From: Ardenticatenales bacterium
GTDB taxonomy: Bacteria > Chloroflexota > Anaerolineae > Epilineales > Epilineaceae
DNA: 64,000 nucleotides
Direction: 5' to 3'
Assembly (NCBI GenBank): GCA_020853525.1
Contig: JADYYS010000044.1
Location: 1 to 64,000, forward strand
The notes under the pieces: generated by a model
Database searches by the model: none
The model's input: only the letters and a program-made list of their open reading frames with translations
Told to the model about the DNA's origin: nothing
Part shown: piece after piece, positions 1-9,300 of the stretch
Numbering within the stretch: position 1 is the first letter of the stretch
Layout of the letters: every line of letters starts with the position of its first letter
Made by a program: the position numbers and the translations under genes

Positions 1-1344
1 CCAATTTTCAATATAGTAGAGATCGTACTTCGTCCGCTCCTCGATGGACGTGTCCCCCCGCAGCCCGTTCACCTGCGCCCAGCCCGTCATCCCGCCGCGC
101 TCGCGGTGACGTTCGGCGTAGCGCGGGATGCGGCGGCGGAAGTCGGACACGAACTCCGGTCGCTCCGGACGCGGGCCGACGATGCTCATGTGGCCGAGGA
201 GCACGTTGATCAGCTGCGGCAGCTCGTCCAGGTTCGTGCGGCGGATGAAGCGGCCGAGGCGGGTCACGCGCGGGTCGCCGCGGCGGGCCCAGACGGCGCC
301 GGTGGCGGCTTCGGCGTCGGGGCGCATCGAGCGGATCTTGAGGATCGGGAACGGGCGCATGTCGAGGCCCATGCGCTCCTGGATGAAGAAGGCGGGGCCG
401 CGGCTCTCGAGCTTGACGAGCACGGCCAGCAACAGGATCAAGGGCGACAGGAAGACGAGCGCCGTGCCACTGATGACGACGTCCATGGCGCGCTTCAGCG
501 TCCGCCGCCAGCCGCGCAGCGCCACGTCGCGCACCGCCAGCAGCGGCAGCCCGTCCAGGTCGCTGATCTGGACCTCGTTGGCCAGCATGTGGAAGACGTC
601 GGGCAGGATCTTGATCGTGATGCCGTCCCGGTCGCAGCGGTTGATCAGCTCCGTCAGCACCGCCCGACTGGCCTCGGGCATGGCGATCAGCACCTCCTCG
701 ATAGCGTGCGCCTGGACGATGTCGGCCAGCTGCTCCGTCGTCCCGAGGATCGGCACGCCGCGCGCCCGGGTTCGTCCCGGCGCGTCGTCCACGAAGCCGA
801 CGACGTGGTAGCCCAGCCACGGCCGCCGGTGCACCCGCGCCACCAGGTCCTGGCCGGCCGGCCCGGCGCCCACCACCAGCAGCCGCACCGCCCCGATCCC
901 GTTCTTTCGCAGCGACCCCCACAGGAAGCGGTGCAGCAGCCGCCCGATCGTCACGCAGCAGAGCGTCGTGAAGCCGTTGTAGACCAGGAGCACGTTCAGC
1001 AGCCAGCGCGGGAACGCCACGGACGGAAACAGGAAGTTGAACGCCGCGAACGTCACGATCATTCCGAGCGTCACCGCCCGCAGCAGCCGCCCGAACAAGT
1101 CGAAGCGCGACACGCCGTGCGGCTGGTGATAGAGCTTCTGGAGGAAGAACACGACGTTCAACAGCACGAGCTGCAGCACGACGTATACGCCAAGCGACGC
1201 GAACGGCGGCGGTACGAGGCCCATGGACGCGCCCATCGGCGTCCGCACGGCCAGCACGTACGCCAGCCGCAACCCGAGCCCGAAGGCCGCCAGGTCGATC
1301 GCCACGCAGCTCAGGCGCTCGAGCTGCCCGCGGGCACGGTTCAT
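1..1344 (-). CDS. Polyprenyl-phosphate sugar phosphotransferase (initiating transferase), C-terminus cut by window edge
   Basis: Membrane enzyme that moves a sugar-1-phosphate from a nucleotide sugar onto undecaprenyl phosphate, the first step of exopolysaccharide or glycan repeat assembly. The 448 visible codons begin with several hydrophobic segments (about residues 10-130). A Rossmann-like CoA-binding domain follows (VRLLVVGAGPAGQDL). The bacterial sugar transferase domain comes last: KRAMDVV, FFIQERMG, LDELPQLINVLLG, SIVGPRPERPEF, and GMTGWAQVNGLRG. The final residues DLYYIENW are the usual near-C-terminal signature, so only about 20-40 residues are missing. The ATG at 1344 overlaps the upstream glycosyltransferase stop (ATGA), implying translational coupling. 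The family assignment is firm. The sugar specificity cannot be read from sequence. Confidence 0.93.
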   Translation of the reverse strand, partial: MNRARGQLERLSCVAIDLAAFGLGLRLAYVLAVRTPMGASMGLVPPPFASLGVYVVLQLVLLNVVFFLQKLYHQPHGVSRFDLFGRLLRAVTLGMIVTFAAFNFLFPSVAFPRWLLNVLLVYNGFTTLCCVTIGRLLHRFLWGSLRKNGIGAVRLLVVGAGPAGQDLVARVHRRPWLGYHVVGFVDDAPGRTRARGVPILGTTEQLADIVQAHAIEEVLIAMPEASRAVLTELINRCDRDGITIKILPDVFHMLANEVQISDLDGLPLLAVRDVALRGWRRTLKRAMDVVISGTALVFLSPLILLLAVLVKLESRGPAFFIQERMGLDMRPFPILKIRSMRPDAEAATGAVWARRGDPRVTRLGRFIRRTNLDELPQLINVLLGHMSIVGPRPERPEFVSDFRRRIPRYAERHRERGGMTGWAQVNGLRGDTSIEERTKYDLYYIENW

Positions 1345-2324
1345 CCGCCGGACTCCATCCGCACCGGCGCTTCGCCCCGCTCCGCCCATATCTCCCCCGC
1401 CAACCGCCGCCCCCCCTTGATCGCCAGCCCAAGCCGCACAGCGCCCCGCACCCACCACGCCGCGCCGGCATCGTAGTGCTTGCGGTAGAACAGCCACATG
1501 GCCCGCGTGAACTCGTAGCGGGCGCGGGGACTGTGGCGGCTGGCGGCGCGCTTCACGTGGTGGACGGTCACGTGCGGCCGGTAGCCGACGCGCCAGCCGG
1601 CGCGCTTCAGCCGCAGCGCCCAGTCCAGATCCTCACCGTACATCCAGAATCGCTCGTCCAGCAAGCCCACCTGTTCCACCGCCGCGCCCCGGACCAGCAT
1701 GCACGCCCCGACGACGCTGTCGACGTCGGCCGGCGCATCGACGTCCAGGAACGTCATGTTGTAGCGCCCGAAACGCCGGCTGCGCGGGAACAGCCGCGCC
1801 AGCCCACTGAAGCGATAGAACGACACCGCCGGGGTCGGGAAGCCGCGCCGACACGCCCGGTCGAGCGTCCCGTCGGCCAGGAGGAGCTTCGGCCCGACGG
1901 CGCCGAGGTCCGGCTCGGCATCGAGGCACGCCGTGAGCGCGGCCAGAGCGCCGGGCGGCACGACGGTGTCGGGGTTGAGGAGCAGGACGTGGGGCCGAGC
2001 GGTCCGGTCGCCGACCGCTGCGGCGCCACCTTCAGCAGCGACGGTCGCGACAGCGGCGCCATCGAACCCCACCGCCCGCAGCGCCACGTTGTTCGCCGCC
2101 GCGTAGCCCACATTGCCGCCGCTGTCGATCACCTCGGCCCACGGGAATGCCGCCCGCACCATCGCGGCGCTTCCGTCCGTCGACGCATTGTCCACCACGA
2201 TCACGTGCGGCGCGGCCAGACCGGCCAGCCCCCCGTCCCGGAGGGATGTCATGCAGTCGGCGAGCAGGTCACGCGTGTTGAAGTTGACGATGACGACGAC
2301 GAGACTCGGGCGCCGGTCCGTCAT
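1341..2324 (-). CDS. Family 2 glycosyltransferase (rhamnosyltransferase-like)
   Basis: A 327-residue cytoplasmic GT-A enzyme that transfers a sugar from a nucleotide donor, presumably in the same glycan pathway as the downstream sugar transferase. Visible landmarks are VVIVNFNTRDLL near the N-terminus, VVDNASTDGS, GNVGYAAANN, the metal-binding LLNPDTVV region, VVGACMLVRG, and FWMYGEDLDWALRLKRAGW with its catalytic ED pair. These match the WbbL/rhamnosyltransferase branch of GT2. The ATG at 2324 overlaps the selB stop by four bases and the gene's own stop overlaps the next start, so three consecutive genes are coupled. Donor and acceptor are unknown. Confidence 0.93.
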   Translation of the reverse strand: MTDRRPSLVVVIVNFNTRDLLADCMTSLRDGGLAGLAAPHVIVVDNASTDGSAAMVRAAFPWAEVIDSGGNVGYAAANNVALRAVGFDGAAVATVAAEGGAAAVGDRTARPHVLLLNPDTVVPPGALAALTACLDAEPDLGAVGPKLLLADGTLDRACRRGFPTPAVSFYRFSGLARLFPRSRRFGRYNMTFLDVDAPADVDSVVGACMLVRGAAVEQVGLLDERFWMYGEDLDWALRLKRAGWRVGYRPHVTVHHVKRAASRHSPRARYEFTRAMWLFYRKHYDAGAAWWVRGAVRLGLAIKGGRRLAGEIWAERGEAPVRMESGG

Positions 2325-4333
2325 GGGGGCGTCTCGCGATCGCCCGCCGGCCGCCCTGGCCCGGCACCCACGAGGACCCGCGCGTCGCCCACCCGCCGCG
2401 TGACGCGGATGCGGTCGAGGTGTTCGAGGAACGGCAGCGCGTACTTGCGGCTCGTCAGGAAGCGGTCGCGCAGGTCCGCCACGGTGATCGCCGGGTGGTC
2501 GGCCAAGTGGGCGCGGACGAACGATACCAACCGCTCGAACGCCGCCGCCTCGAAGAGCACATCGGCGCCGACGTTCACCAGTCGGCCCTGCGCGATGAGG
2601 GCGCCCAGGACGCGCGCCCCGACCGCCTCTTCGGCCTCCTTGGCGGACGGCGGCGCGTACGGGGCCTCGGCGTACCGCGCCATCAGGGCGTCGACGGCCT
2701 GCTGGTCGCGCGGCCCGAACGCCACGCTGTGCGACGCCAGCCGCAGCGTACCGCCGTCCCGCACCAGCCAGCCGGCGGCAGTGGCCTCGTCCAGGACGGC
2801 GGCGAAAGGATCGGGGGTCAGGCGCAGCCGGGCGCGCAGTTCCTCGGGCGGCGGGCCGAGCTTGAGCGGCTGGTGCGCGTGGTGATCCCCGACGATGCCG
2901 CGCGCGCGCTCGGCGAGCGCCGCCCATCCGTCGGCGGTCATCCAGACGTCCCGCCCGCCCAGCCTGAGCGCCCGACCGTCCGCCGCCAGCTCGGCGAGGA
3001 CGATGTCGCGCTCCGCCGCGGTCAGGCCGAGGTCGGCGGGGGCGAGCGCCTCGGCGCGGCACGGCTCGCGTTCGGAAAGCACCTGGGCCACGCGCTCCGC
3101 GGCGTCGCCGGACGAAAGTGCCTGGAAGTGCGACAGCGCGCCTGCGCGAAAGCGGCGCCAGCGGCGCGCCGGGTGCGGGTCGAGCACCTCGCCGCCGCCG
3201 ACGGTCTGTCCGGGCGAGGCAAGGCGCAGCACGAACCGATCGCCGGCGGCCAGAACGGTCGGGCGGGCGAGGAAGAACTGGACGTGGCCGCTCCGGCCCG
3301 GGGCGATGCTCTCCACACCGATGAGTCGGGCGCCGGCCGGCACCTCGGTGGCGCCGTGGAACAGGTGCAGAACGCGGTCGTGCTTGAGAGGCGAGGGCGC
3401 ATCGGCCAGCAGCGTGACCTCGGCATCGACGAGCTGGGTCGGCGCGTATGCGTCCTGCGCCGTCACCCAATCCCCCCGCTCGATGTCGGCCACCTCGATG
3501 CCGACGAGGTTGATCGCCACGCGCGTTCCGGGCTGCGCCTCCGCCACGACGCTGCCGTGCGATTGCAGCCCACGGATGCGCGTCGTGCGCCCCCCCGGCT
3601 GCACCGCAACGGTGTCGCCGACGCGCAGCCGGCCATCGCGCAGCGTGCCGGTGACAACGGTGCCGAAGCCGGCCATCGTGAACACGCGGTCGACGGACAG
3701 GCGCGCCCGATCGTGGTCGGGCGCGGTCGGCACCCCCTCGATCTGACCTTCGATCGCCGCGATGAGGGCCTCGATCCCGATCCCGGTGACCGCGCTCACC
3801 GGGACGATCGGCACGTGCGCCAGCGACGTCGGCCCGATGAGCGCCGCCACGTCGTCGACGACGAGGGCGAGCCAATCGGCGTCCACGGCGTCGGACTTCG
3901 TCACGGCCACGACGCCATGGGAGAGGCGCAGCAGGTCCAGGATCGCCAAGTGCTCGCGCGTTTGCGGCATCGGACCCTCGTCGGCCGCGACGACGAGGAG
4001 CGCCATGTCGATCCCACCGGCGCCGGCCAGCGCATTCTTGATGAAGTCCTCGTGCCCCGGCACGTCGACGAAGCTGGCCACGCTGCCGCCCGGCAGCGCG
4101 CAGTGCGCGAAGCCGAGGTCGATCGTCATGCCGCGTGCCTTCTCCTCGGCCAGGCGATCCGGATCCGTTCCGGTCAGCGCCTTGACCAGCGTGCTCTTGC
4201 CGTGGTCCACGTGGCCGGCCGTGCCGATGACGATCGTGCGGCGGGGAAGGACGACGCCGTCCTCGCCAGCCGCCGCTGGGAAGGACCGGCCACGCTCCGC
4301 GCGGCGGGAGGCGGCACCGGCATCACCGCTCAT
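2321..4333 (-). CDS. selB: Selenocysteine-specific elongation factor SelB
   Basis: GTPase that carries selenocysteinyl-tRNA to the ribosome and reads UGA in a SECIS context. The 670-residue protein has G1 GHVDHGKST at about 40-48, the switch segment ARGMTIDLGF, G3 DVPGHEDF and G4 TKSD. Beta-barrel domains follow, then C-terminal winged helices ending with the SelB-like stretch FLTSRKYALPFLEHLDRI. The start chosen is ATG 4333, which overlaps the upstream coiled-coil gene by 11 bases; an in-frame ATG at 4378 lies deeper in that gene. Length and domain order are normal for bacterial SelB. No selA, selD or tRNA-Sec gene is seen in the window, which is odd because selA and selB are often adjacent. 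It sits inside a surface-glycan gene chain. Confidence 0.95.
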   Translation of the reverse strand: MSGDAGAASRRAERGRSFPAAAGEDGVVLPRRTIVIGTAGHVDHGKSTLVKALTGTDPDRLAEEKARGMTIDLGFAHCALPGGSVASFVDVPGHEDFIKNALAGAGGIDMALLVVAADEGPMPQTREHLAILDLLRLSHGVVAVTKSDAVDADWLALVVDDVAALIGPTSLAHVPIVPVSAVTGIGIEALIAAIEGQIEGVPTAPDHDRARLSVDRVFTMAGFGTVVTGTLRDGRLRVGDTVAVQPGGRTTRIRGLQSHGSVVAEAQPGTRVAINLVGIEVADIERGDWVTAQDAYAPTQLVDAEVTLLADAPSPLKHDRVLHLFHGATEVPAGARLIGVESIAPGRSGHVQFFLARPTVLAAGDRFVLRLASPGQTVGGGEVLDPHPARRWRRFRAGALSHFQALSSGDAAERVAQVLSEREPCRAEALAPADLGLTAAERDIVLAELAADGRALRLGGRDVWMTADGWAALAERARGIVGDHHAHQPLKLGPPPEELRARLRLTPDPFAAVLDEATAAGWLVRDGGTLRLASHSVAFGPRDQQAVDALMARYAEAPYAPPSAKEAEEAVGARVLGALIAQGRLVNVGADVLFEAAAFERLVSFVRAHLADHPAITVADLRDRFLTSRKYALPFLEHLDRIRVTRRVGDARVLVGAGPGRPAGDRETPP

Positions 4334-5558
4334 CGCCCGCCCCTTCGCGTCGCACGCGCATCGCCCGCCGCAGCGCATTGCGCCGTTCGGCCAGCATCGC
4401 CGGCTGCGCCTCGGCCGGCAGCGGCGCCTCGAAGATGCGGGCCCCGCCGACGAACGCGTCGCGGATGGCCGCGAACGCCTCGGCCAGCTGCTGATAGAGC
4501 ACCAACGTTTCCTCGCCCCGACGATCGAGCCCGTCGTTCAGCGCCGTCTGCAGCGACTGCAGCCGCGCTTCGAACCCGCTGAACAGCTCGTCCTGCGCCG
4601 CCTGGCGGTCCGCGGCGCGCTGGGCGCGCTCACGCTCGGCTTGGACGCGCGCGGCATCATGCTGCGCCAAGTGCTGGCGCCATTCCTCGGTCGCCTCCTG
4701 GCGGAATGCGTCGAGCGACGACTCGACGCGCGCCTCGAACACGCGCGCCGCTTCGGCCATTACGCGCTCACCGTCGCGGATGGCCTCGGCTGTACGCTCG
4801 ACGCCGGCGCCGATCGCCCGCACTTCGCTGACCGTGCGCTCCTGGTTCTCGATGCGGGCCTGCCAACTCTGGTGCAGCTCGTGCAGATCATCGACACGCT
4901 TGTTCAAGCCATCGACCCGCACCGCAACCGCCGACTCGTGGCGTCGCGTGACGTCCTCCAGCGCGGTCCGCTCGCCGCCGAGCGCCTCGACGCGCGCCGT
5001 GAGACGGCCGAGGGCGTCGAACGTCTCCTGGCGGGCGCGGTCCTGGGCGATGAACCGCTCGTTGGCGGCGTCCTTGGTCAACAGGCTGTCGCGCAGTTGG
5101 CTGAGCGCAACGGCGGTCTCGGCGGCCAGGCTCGCGTGCCGCCGTTCCTGCTCGGCGCCGGCCGCGCGGCCGCGGTCCTCGAGTTGCTTGAGCTGGTCGG
5201 CCAGCTCGGATCGAACCTGACCGAGACCGGACTCCACGCGGCCGAGCCGCGCCACGTCGCCCGCCAGCGCCTCGACGCGCTCGGACGTCCGCTCGCCGGC
5301 GGCCTGCGCGGCCGTCAGGCGCTCCTCGAGCGGCGCCAGACGGTCGAGCGCGGTCAGGCGATGGGCGACCTGGGCGATCTGATCCGCGTTCGCGGTCTGG
5401 ATGTCCCGCAGCCCGGCGAGCTGTGTGGTCAGCGTATCGACATGGCCGCGCATCGCCACCAGCGCGCTGTGCAGCGCCGTGATGTCCACGGCGGCCTGCT
5501 CGTTGGACAGCGCCAGCTGGTTCAGGCGATCGAGGGCGGTCTCGTTTGCAGGATCCAT
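4323..5558 (-). CDS. Long coiled-coil protein of unknown function
   Basis: A 411-residue protein made almost entirely of heptad-like Leu/Ala/Glu/Arg repeats, with no signal peptide and no obvious catalytic motif. It is predicted to be an extended cytoplasmic coiled coil. The start is ATG 5558 (MDPANETALDRL); an ATG at 5615 in frame would add a basic, non-helical leader and is less likely. The end overlaps the selB start by 11 bases, so the two are probably co-translated. Residues about 380-400 contain a Pro/Ala break before a basic tail (RRNALRRAMRVRR). It could be a structural or polymer-length-regulating partner of the downstream glycan genes, but that is only context. I do not recognise a named family. 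Confidence 0.8.
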   Translation of the reverse strand: MDPANETALDRLNQLALSNEQAAVDITALHSALVAMRGHVDTLTTQLAGLRDIQTANADQIAQVAHRLTALDRLAPLEERLTAAQAAGERTSERVEALAGDVARLGRVESGLGQVRSELADQLKQLEDRGRAAGAEQERRHASLAAETAVALSQLRDSLLTKDAANERFIAQDRARQETFDALGRLTARVEALGGERTALEDVTRRHESAVAVRVDGLNKRVDDLHELHQSWQARIENQERTVSEVRAIGAGVERTAEAIRDGERVMAEAARVFEARVESSLDAFRQEATEEWRQHLAQHDAARVQAERERAQRAADRQAAQDELFSGFEARLQSLQTALNDGLDRRGEETLVLYQQLAEAFAAIRDAFVGGARIFEAPLPAEAQPAMLAERRNALRRAMRVRREGAGDER

Positions 5559-5633
5559 CGCTTCTCTACCGCCTTCCGTCCTTCGATCGACCGCGCCTCG
5601 GACCGACATCGTCATCCGCCGGGCCGATCGTCC

Positions 5634-5662
5634 GCCGCGCGGCCACGCGACGGCCGCGCGGC
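5634..5662 (-). terminator. GC hairpin just after phoU
   Basis: A perfect 11-base inverted repeat (gccgcgcggcc / ggccgcgcggc) with a 7-base loop begins three bases past the phoU stop codon. There is no T-tract, so it is either a GC-rich terminator-like hairpin or an mRNA-stabilising structure. Confidence 0.45.
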
Positions 5663-5665
5663 AGG

Positions 5666-6322
5666 TCAGCTGTTGAGCTCGACGTGCTCACCGGTGGCCA
5701 GGAACACCACCCGCTCGCCGATATTCGTGGCATGGTCGCCGATCCGCTCGAGCCGGAGCGCCGCATTGAGGATCCGCTGCGCCTCGACGATCCCCTCCGC
5801 ATTGCGCGCCATGTGGGCCAGGAGATCGCGCTGTGCGGCCTGATACAGTCCGTCGATATCGGCATCGCGCGACGTCGCGGTGCGCGCCGCTTCAGGGTCG
5901 CGGTGGGCGAAGGCGGCCAAGACATCGCGCAGCAGCCCCTGCGCCGCGTCGGCCATCCGCTCGAGGGTGACGAGGGCTCCGGCGGGCGCGGAGCTGTCGC
6001 TTTCGTACGCGCAGCGGGCGATGCTCTTCGCGTGGTCCCCGCTGCGCTCGAGATCGGTCGCGATCGCGAGCACGGCCAGCACCTCGCGCAGGTCGCTGGC
6101 CACCGGCGCCTGGAGCGCCATCAGCTCCTGCACCTGTTGCTCGATGCCGACCCACAGGCGGTTGACCTCGCCCTCGCGCTCCAGCACCGCGTCGGCCAGC
6201 GCCAGGTCGCGCAGGACCAGCGCGCGCACGCCGTCCACCGTCGCGCGGCCGACCAAATCGCCCATCGCCTGGATGTCGTTTTCGAGCGCCCTGAGCGTCT
6301 CGGATAAGGTGTGCCGGATCAT
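5666..6322 (-). CDS. phoU: Phosphate signalling complex protein PhoU
   Basis: Cytoplasmic helical-bundle regulator that links the Pst phosphate transporter to the PhoR kinase and represses the phosphate-starvation response. The 218 residues form the usual two three-helix repeats, each with the metal-binding E/DxxxD signature: ATDLERSGDHAKSIA and LRLERIGDHATNIGE. The N-terminus is typical (TLSETLRALENDIQAMGDLV). No pst or phoR gene lies next to it, which is unusual but not rare. A TATAAT box eight bases upstream of its ATG suggests a leaderless transcript. The downstream coiled-coil gene is 107 bases away, past a strong hairpin, so phoU is probably transcribed alone. Confidence 0.96.
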   Translation of the reverse strand: MIRHTLSETLRALENDIQAMGDLVGRATVDGVRALVLRDLALADAVLEREGEVNRLWVGIEQQVQELMALQAPVASDLREVLAVLAIATDLERSGDHAKSIARCAYESDSSAPAGALVTLERMADAAQGLLRDVLAAFAHRDPEAARTATSRDADIDGLYQAAQRDLLAHMARNAEGIVEAQRILNAALRLERIGDHATNIGERVVFLATGEHVELNS

Positions 6323-6330
6323 GACGCAGG

Positions 6331-6336
6331 ATTATA
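6331..6336 (-). promoter_or_regulatory. Consensus -10 box for phoU, leaderless position
   Basis: A perfect TATAAT on the minus strand lies 8 bases before the phoU ATG. Transcription would start at or within two bases of the A of ATG. No good -35 is visible 16-18 bases upstream (GTAGTC at 17). Confidence 0.6.
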
Positions 6337-6355
6337 CCGCGTCGCGCCCCGACGA

Positions 6356-9300
6356 CTACGGATCCACGTTCCGCTGCCGCAGGACGACCGGGAACAGCAC
6401 GTACGGCCGCGCCCACGCCGTGGCCGTCAGCTCGCGCGCGCCGTCATCGGCGGTGACGACGGCCCGGTTCCGCAGCGGACCGCCGACGCGCGAGAGGACG
6501 CGGGCCCGGTAGCGCAGCGTTGCCACGCCGTCGACGGGCAGCGCACCCTGCCACAGCAGGCGCCCGTTGGCCACATCGCCCGTCACGGTGCCGCCGACGG
6601 CTCCGCCGACCGTCCGCCAGCTGCCCTCCACCAAGCGGAGGCCGGACGGCAGCGTGTCCGTCACGCTGAAGCGCGCCGCGTCGCGCGTGCCGCTGTTCGT
6701 CAGGTTGATGTAGAAGCCGATCGTGTCGTCGAAGGCGTACAACCGGTTCGGATCCTCGACGCTCTTGGCCGAGCCCGAAAGGTCGGCGGCGTTCACCCGC
6801 CACGGCAGGCGGCGCGTCAGCGTCAGCCCCTCGGCCCGCAGCAGGACCGTCGTGGAGAGGACGGCTCCGGCGTCGAGGCCGTCGGCCAGGCGGGCGGAGA
6901 CCTTGGCGCGGACGGCGGCGTCCGGCGCCACCCGGCCGTTCCAGCGCACCGTTCGACCGTCCGGCTCGAGGTGCCAGCCGAACGGCAGCGCGTCCGACAC
7001 GACGTCGGCACCGGGCGGGAACGTCCAGCGGGCGTCGACCGCCTCGAGCGCACGCGGCCCTTCGTTTTGAAGCGACAGCTCGAACGGCATCACCTCGCCG
7101 CTGCCGAACGTGCGCCGGGCGGAGGGGCGGCCGTCGGCGTCGAGGACCTTCACGGCGCTCGGTGACAACGGGTGGAACCAGTCGAGCGCGGCGCCGATCA
7201 CCTGGCCCGGGCAGGCGCCCGGTTGCAGCTGGCCGAAATCGAACGCCAGGAAGAGCGTCTTGAAGCCGCGGTTCGCCAACTGCGTTGCGATCACCTCGGC
7301 GGTGGCGCTGCGGAGCGCCGGCACGGCGCCGGGCGCCGGCACGAGGGCGTCGCTGCCGTCCGAGCGCGCTTCCTGGTAGAAGAGCTCGCACGGCCCGATG
7401 CCGCCGAGCGTGCTCGGCGGCTGGCCGATGAACGGTCCCTGGTAGGCGCCGCCCGCATTGTCGGCCCAGGTCTGGACGCCGAGGTAGCGCTGGTGGAAGT
7501 AGAGTCCCGCGCGGTACGGCTCCGAACCACGGGCGTACAGGTAGTCCTCGCTGACGAACATCAGCCGGCCGCCGCCTTCGAGGTAGTCCGCCAACAGGGC
7601 CTGTCCTTCCGGCGGCAGGTTGCCCTTGGGGCGGAAGTCGTGGCCGGCGAAGAGGATGACGGCCGGGTAGGCCGCCAGCGTGGCGCTCGTCGGCAGCGTC
7701 GGGCGCGGCTTGAGGAAGCCGAGCTCCCAGCGGTCGTACGGCACGCCGAGCGCGTCGAGCGCGTCCTGGTAGCGGCCCTCGCTCTGGCGGTCGAAGTCGC
7801 CGTCGATGAGGAGCACCGGCGCCGGCGTGCGCGCCGTGAGCGGCAGCCGAACCTCCGCCGTGCCCCCGACGGCCCGGATGCGCAGCGCCGCGCCGCCCCG
7901 GCCGCCCCGCTCGGTGCCCGCCGGCACGTGGATCTGCACCGCGAACGACGTGGCGCGGCACGACGGGAGCGCCAGCGTTTGCGAGAGCGGATCGGTCAGG
8001 CCGGCGGTGCGCACCTCGGCCGGCCAGCTTGCCGGCTCGCCCGGCGCAGCGGTGTCGATCGCGAGGTCGAATGCGCGCGTCACGAGCCCGGTGTTCGCCA
8101 GCGTCACGGTGAACGTGGCCGTTCCGCCCGGTGGCTGGACGCGCTCGAGAACGTCGGCCGTGACGTGGAGCCCGTCCTGCGGCGGGGGCGACACGAGGAC
8201 GTCCAGCGCGCGGCCCATCAGGGCGTTGCGGGACGCGGCGTCGCGCACGCCCTCGAAGCCGAAGCCGAGGATGAGCGCCCGCCACGGGGAGCAGCGGTGC
8301 ACGAGCGCACCGGCAACGCCGCCGTCGCCGTAGCGCAGCACGGCTTCGGTCGTCAGGTCGTCCAGGATGCCGAGGACGTCGGGCGTGAACTGGTTGTCGA
8401 GGCTGTCGCCGCCGTTCAGCGTGAGCGCCAGGCCGGCCAGCGGGCTGCCGTCCACGCCGTTCACCGCCCGGCTCAGCGCGGCATCGGCGACGGCGCGGAC
8501 ATGGAGCTTGTCCTTGAGATAGGGGTGCGGGCGGCTGTTCGCCAGGCAAGGCCCCCTGGCGTTCTCCATGCCGCCGTCGATGCACGCCGCGTCCTGACCG
8601 GTGAGCAGCAGCCGACCACCGCCCTCCAGATAGGTCGACAGCGCCGCCGCGCCGCGTACGAAGGCCGGGCCGGTCGTCGGGCTCGACCAGATGACGACAT
8701 CATAGCGCCCGAGCAACGCGGCGTCCGGCGGGCCGCCCGGCGCGCCGGCGCCGACCGCCTCTCGCGTCACCTCGTGGACGTGGTAGAGGTAGCCGAGGGC
8801 ATCGAGCGATCGGCGGTGGTAGCCGAGGGCGTTCGTGAACGCCCAGGCGTCGCCGTCGACGAGGAGGATGCGTGGGGCGGGCTGCAGGGCGTAGTTCCGC
8901 TCGACGGGTGCGCCGGCGACGACCTTGACGGCCTCGTCGACGAGCACGCGATGGCCGAAGATCGCCAGGCGAACGCGGTAGGTCCGGGCCGGGAGCTGGA
9001 CGGCGAAGAAGCCGAGCTCGTCCACCGGCACGCTGAACGGCACACCGACGAGCTCGAGCGTGCCGCTGATCGGCGCGCCGCTGACGGCATCCGTCACACG
9101 CCCGACGAGCTGGCCGCGCGGCAGCTCGAGCGCCAGCCCGACGTCGCCGAGGTCGTGCGTTCCATCGGCGCCGATCTCGACCGGCCGCCAGGCGCGGCTG
9201 GCGAAGCCGAAGGCGTCGATGAAGACGGCGTAGCTGCCCGGCCGAAGATCGATCGCAAAGCGCCCGTCGGCGTCCACGTCCGCCCGGGTCACCGGGTCGC

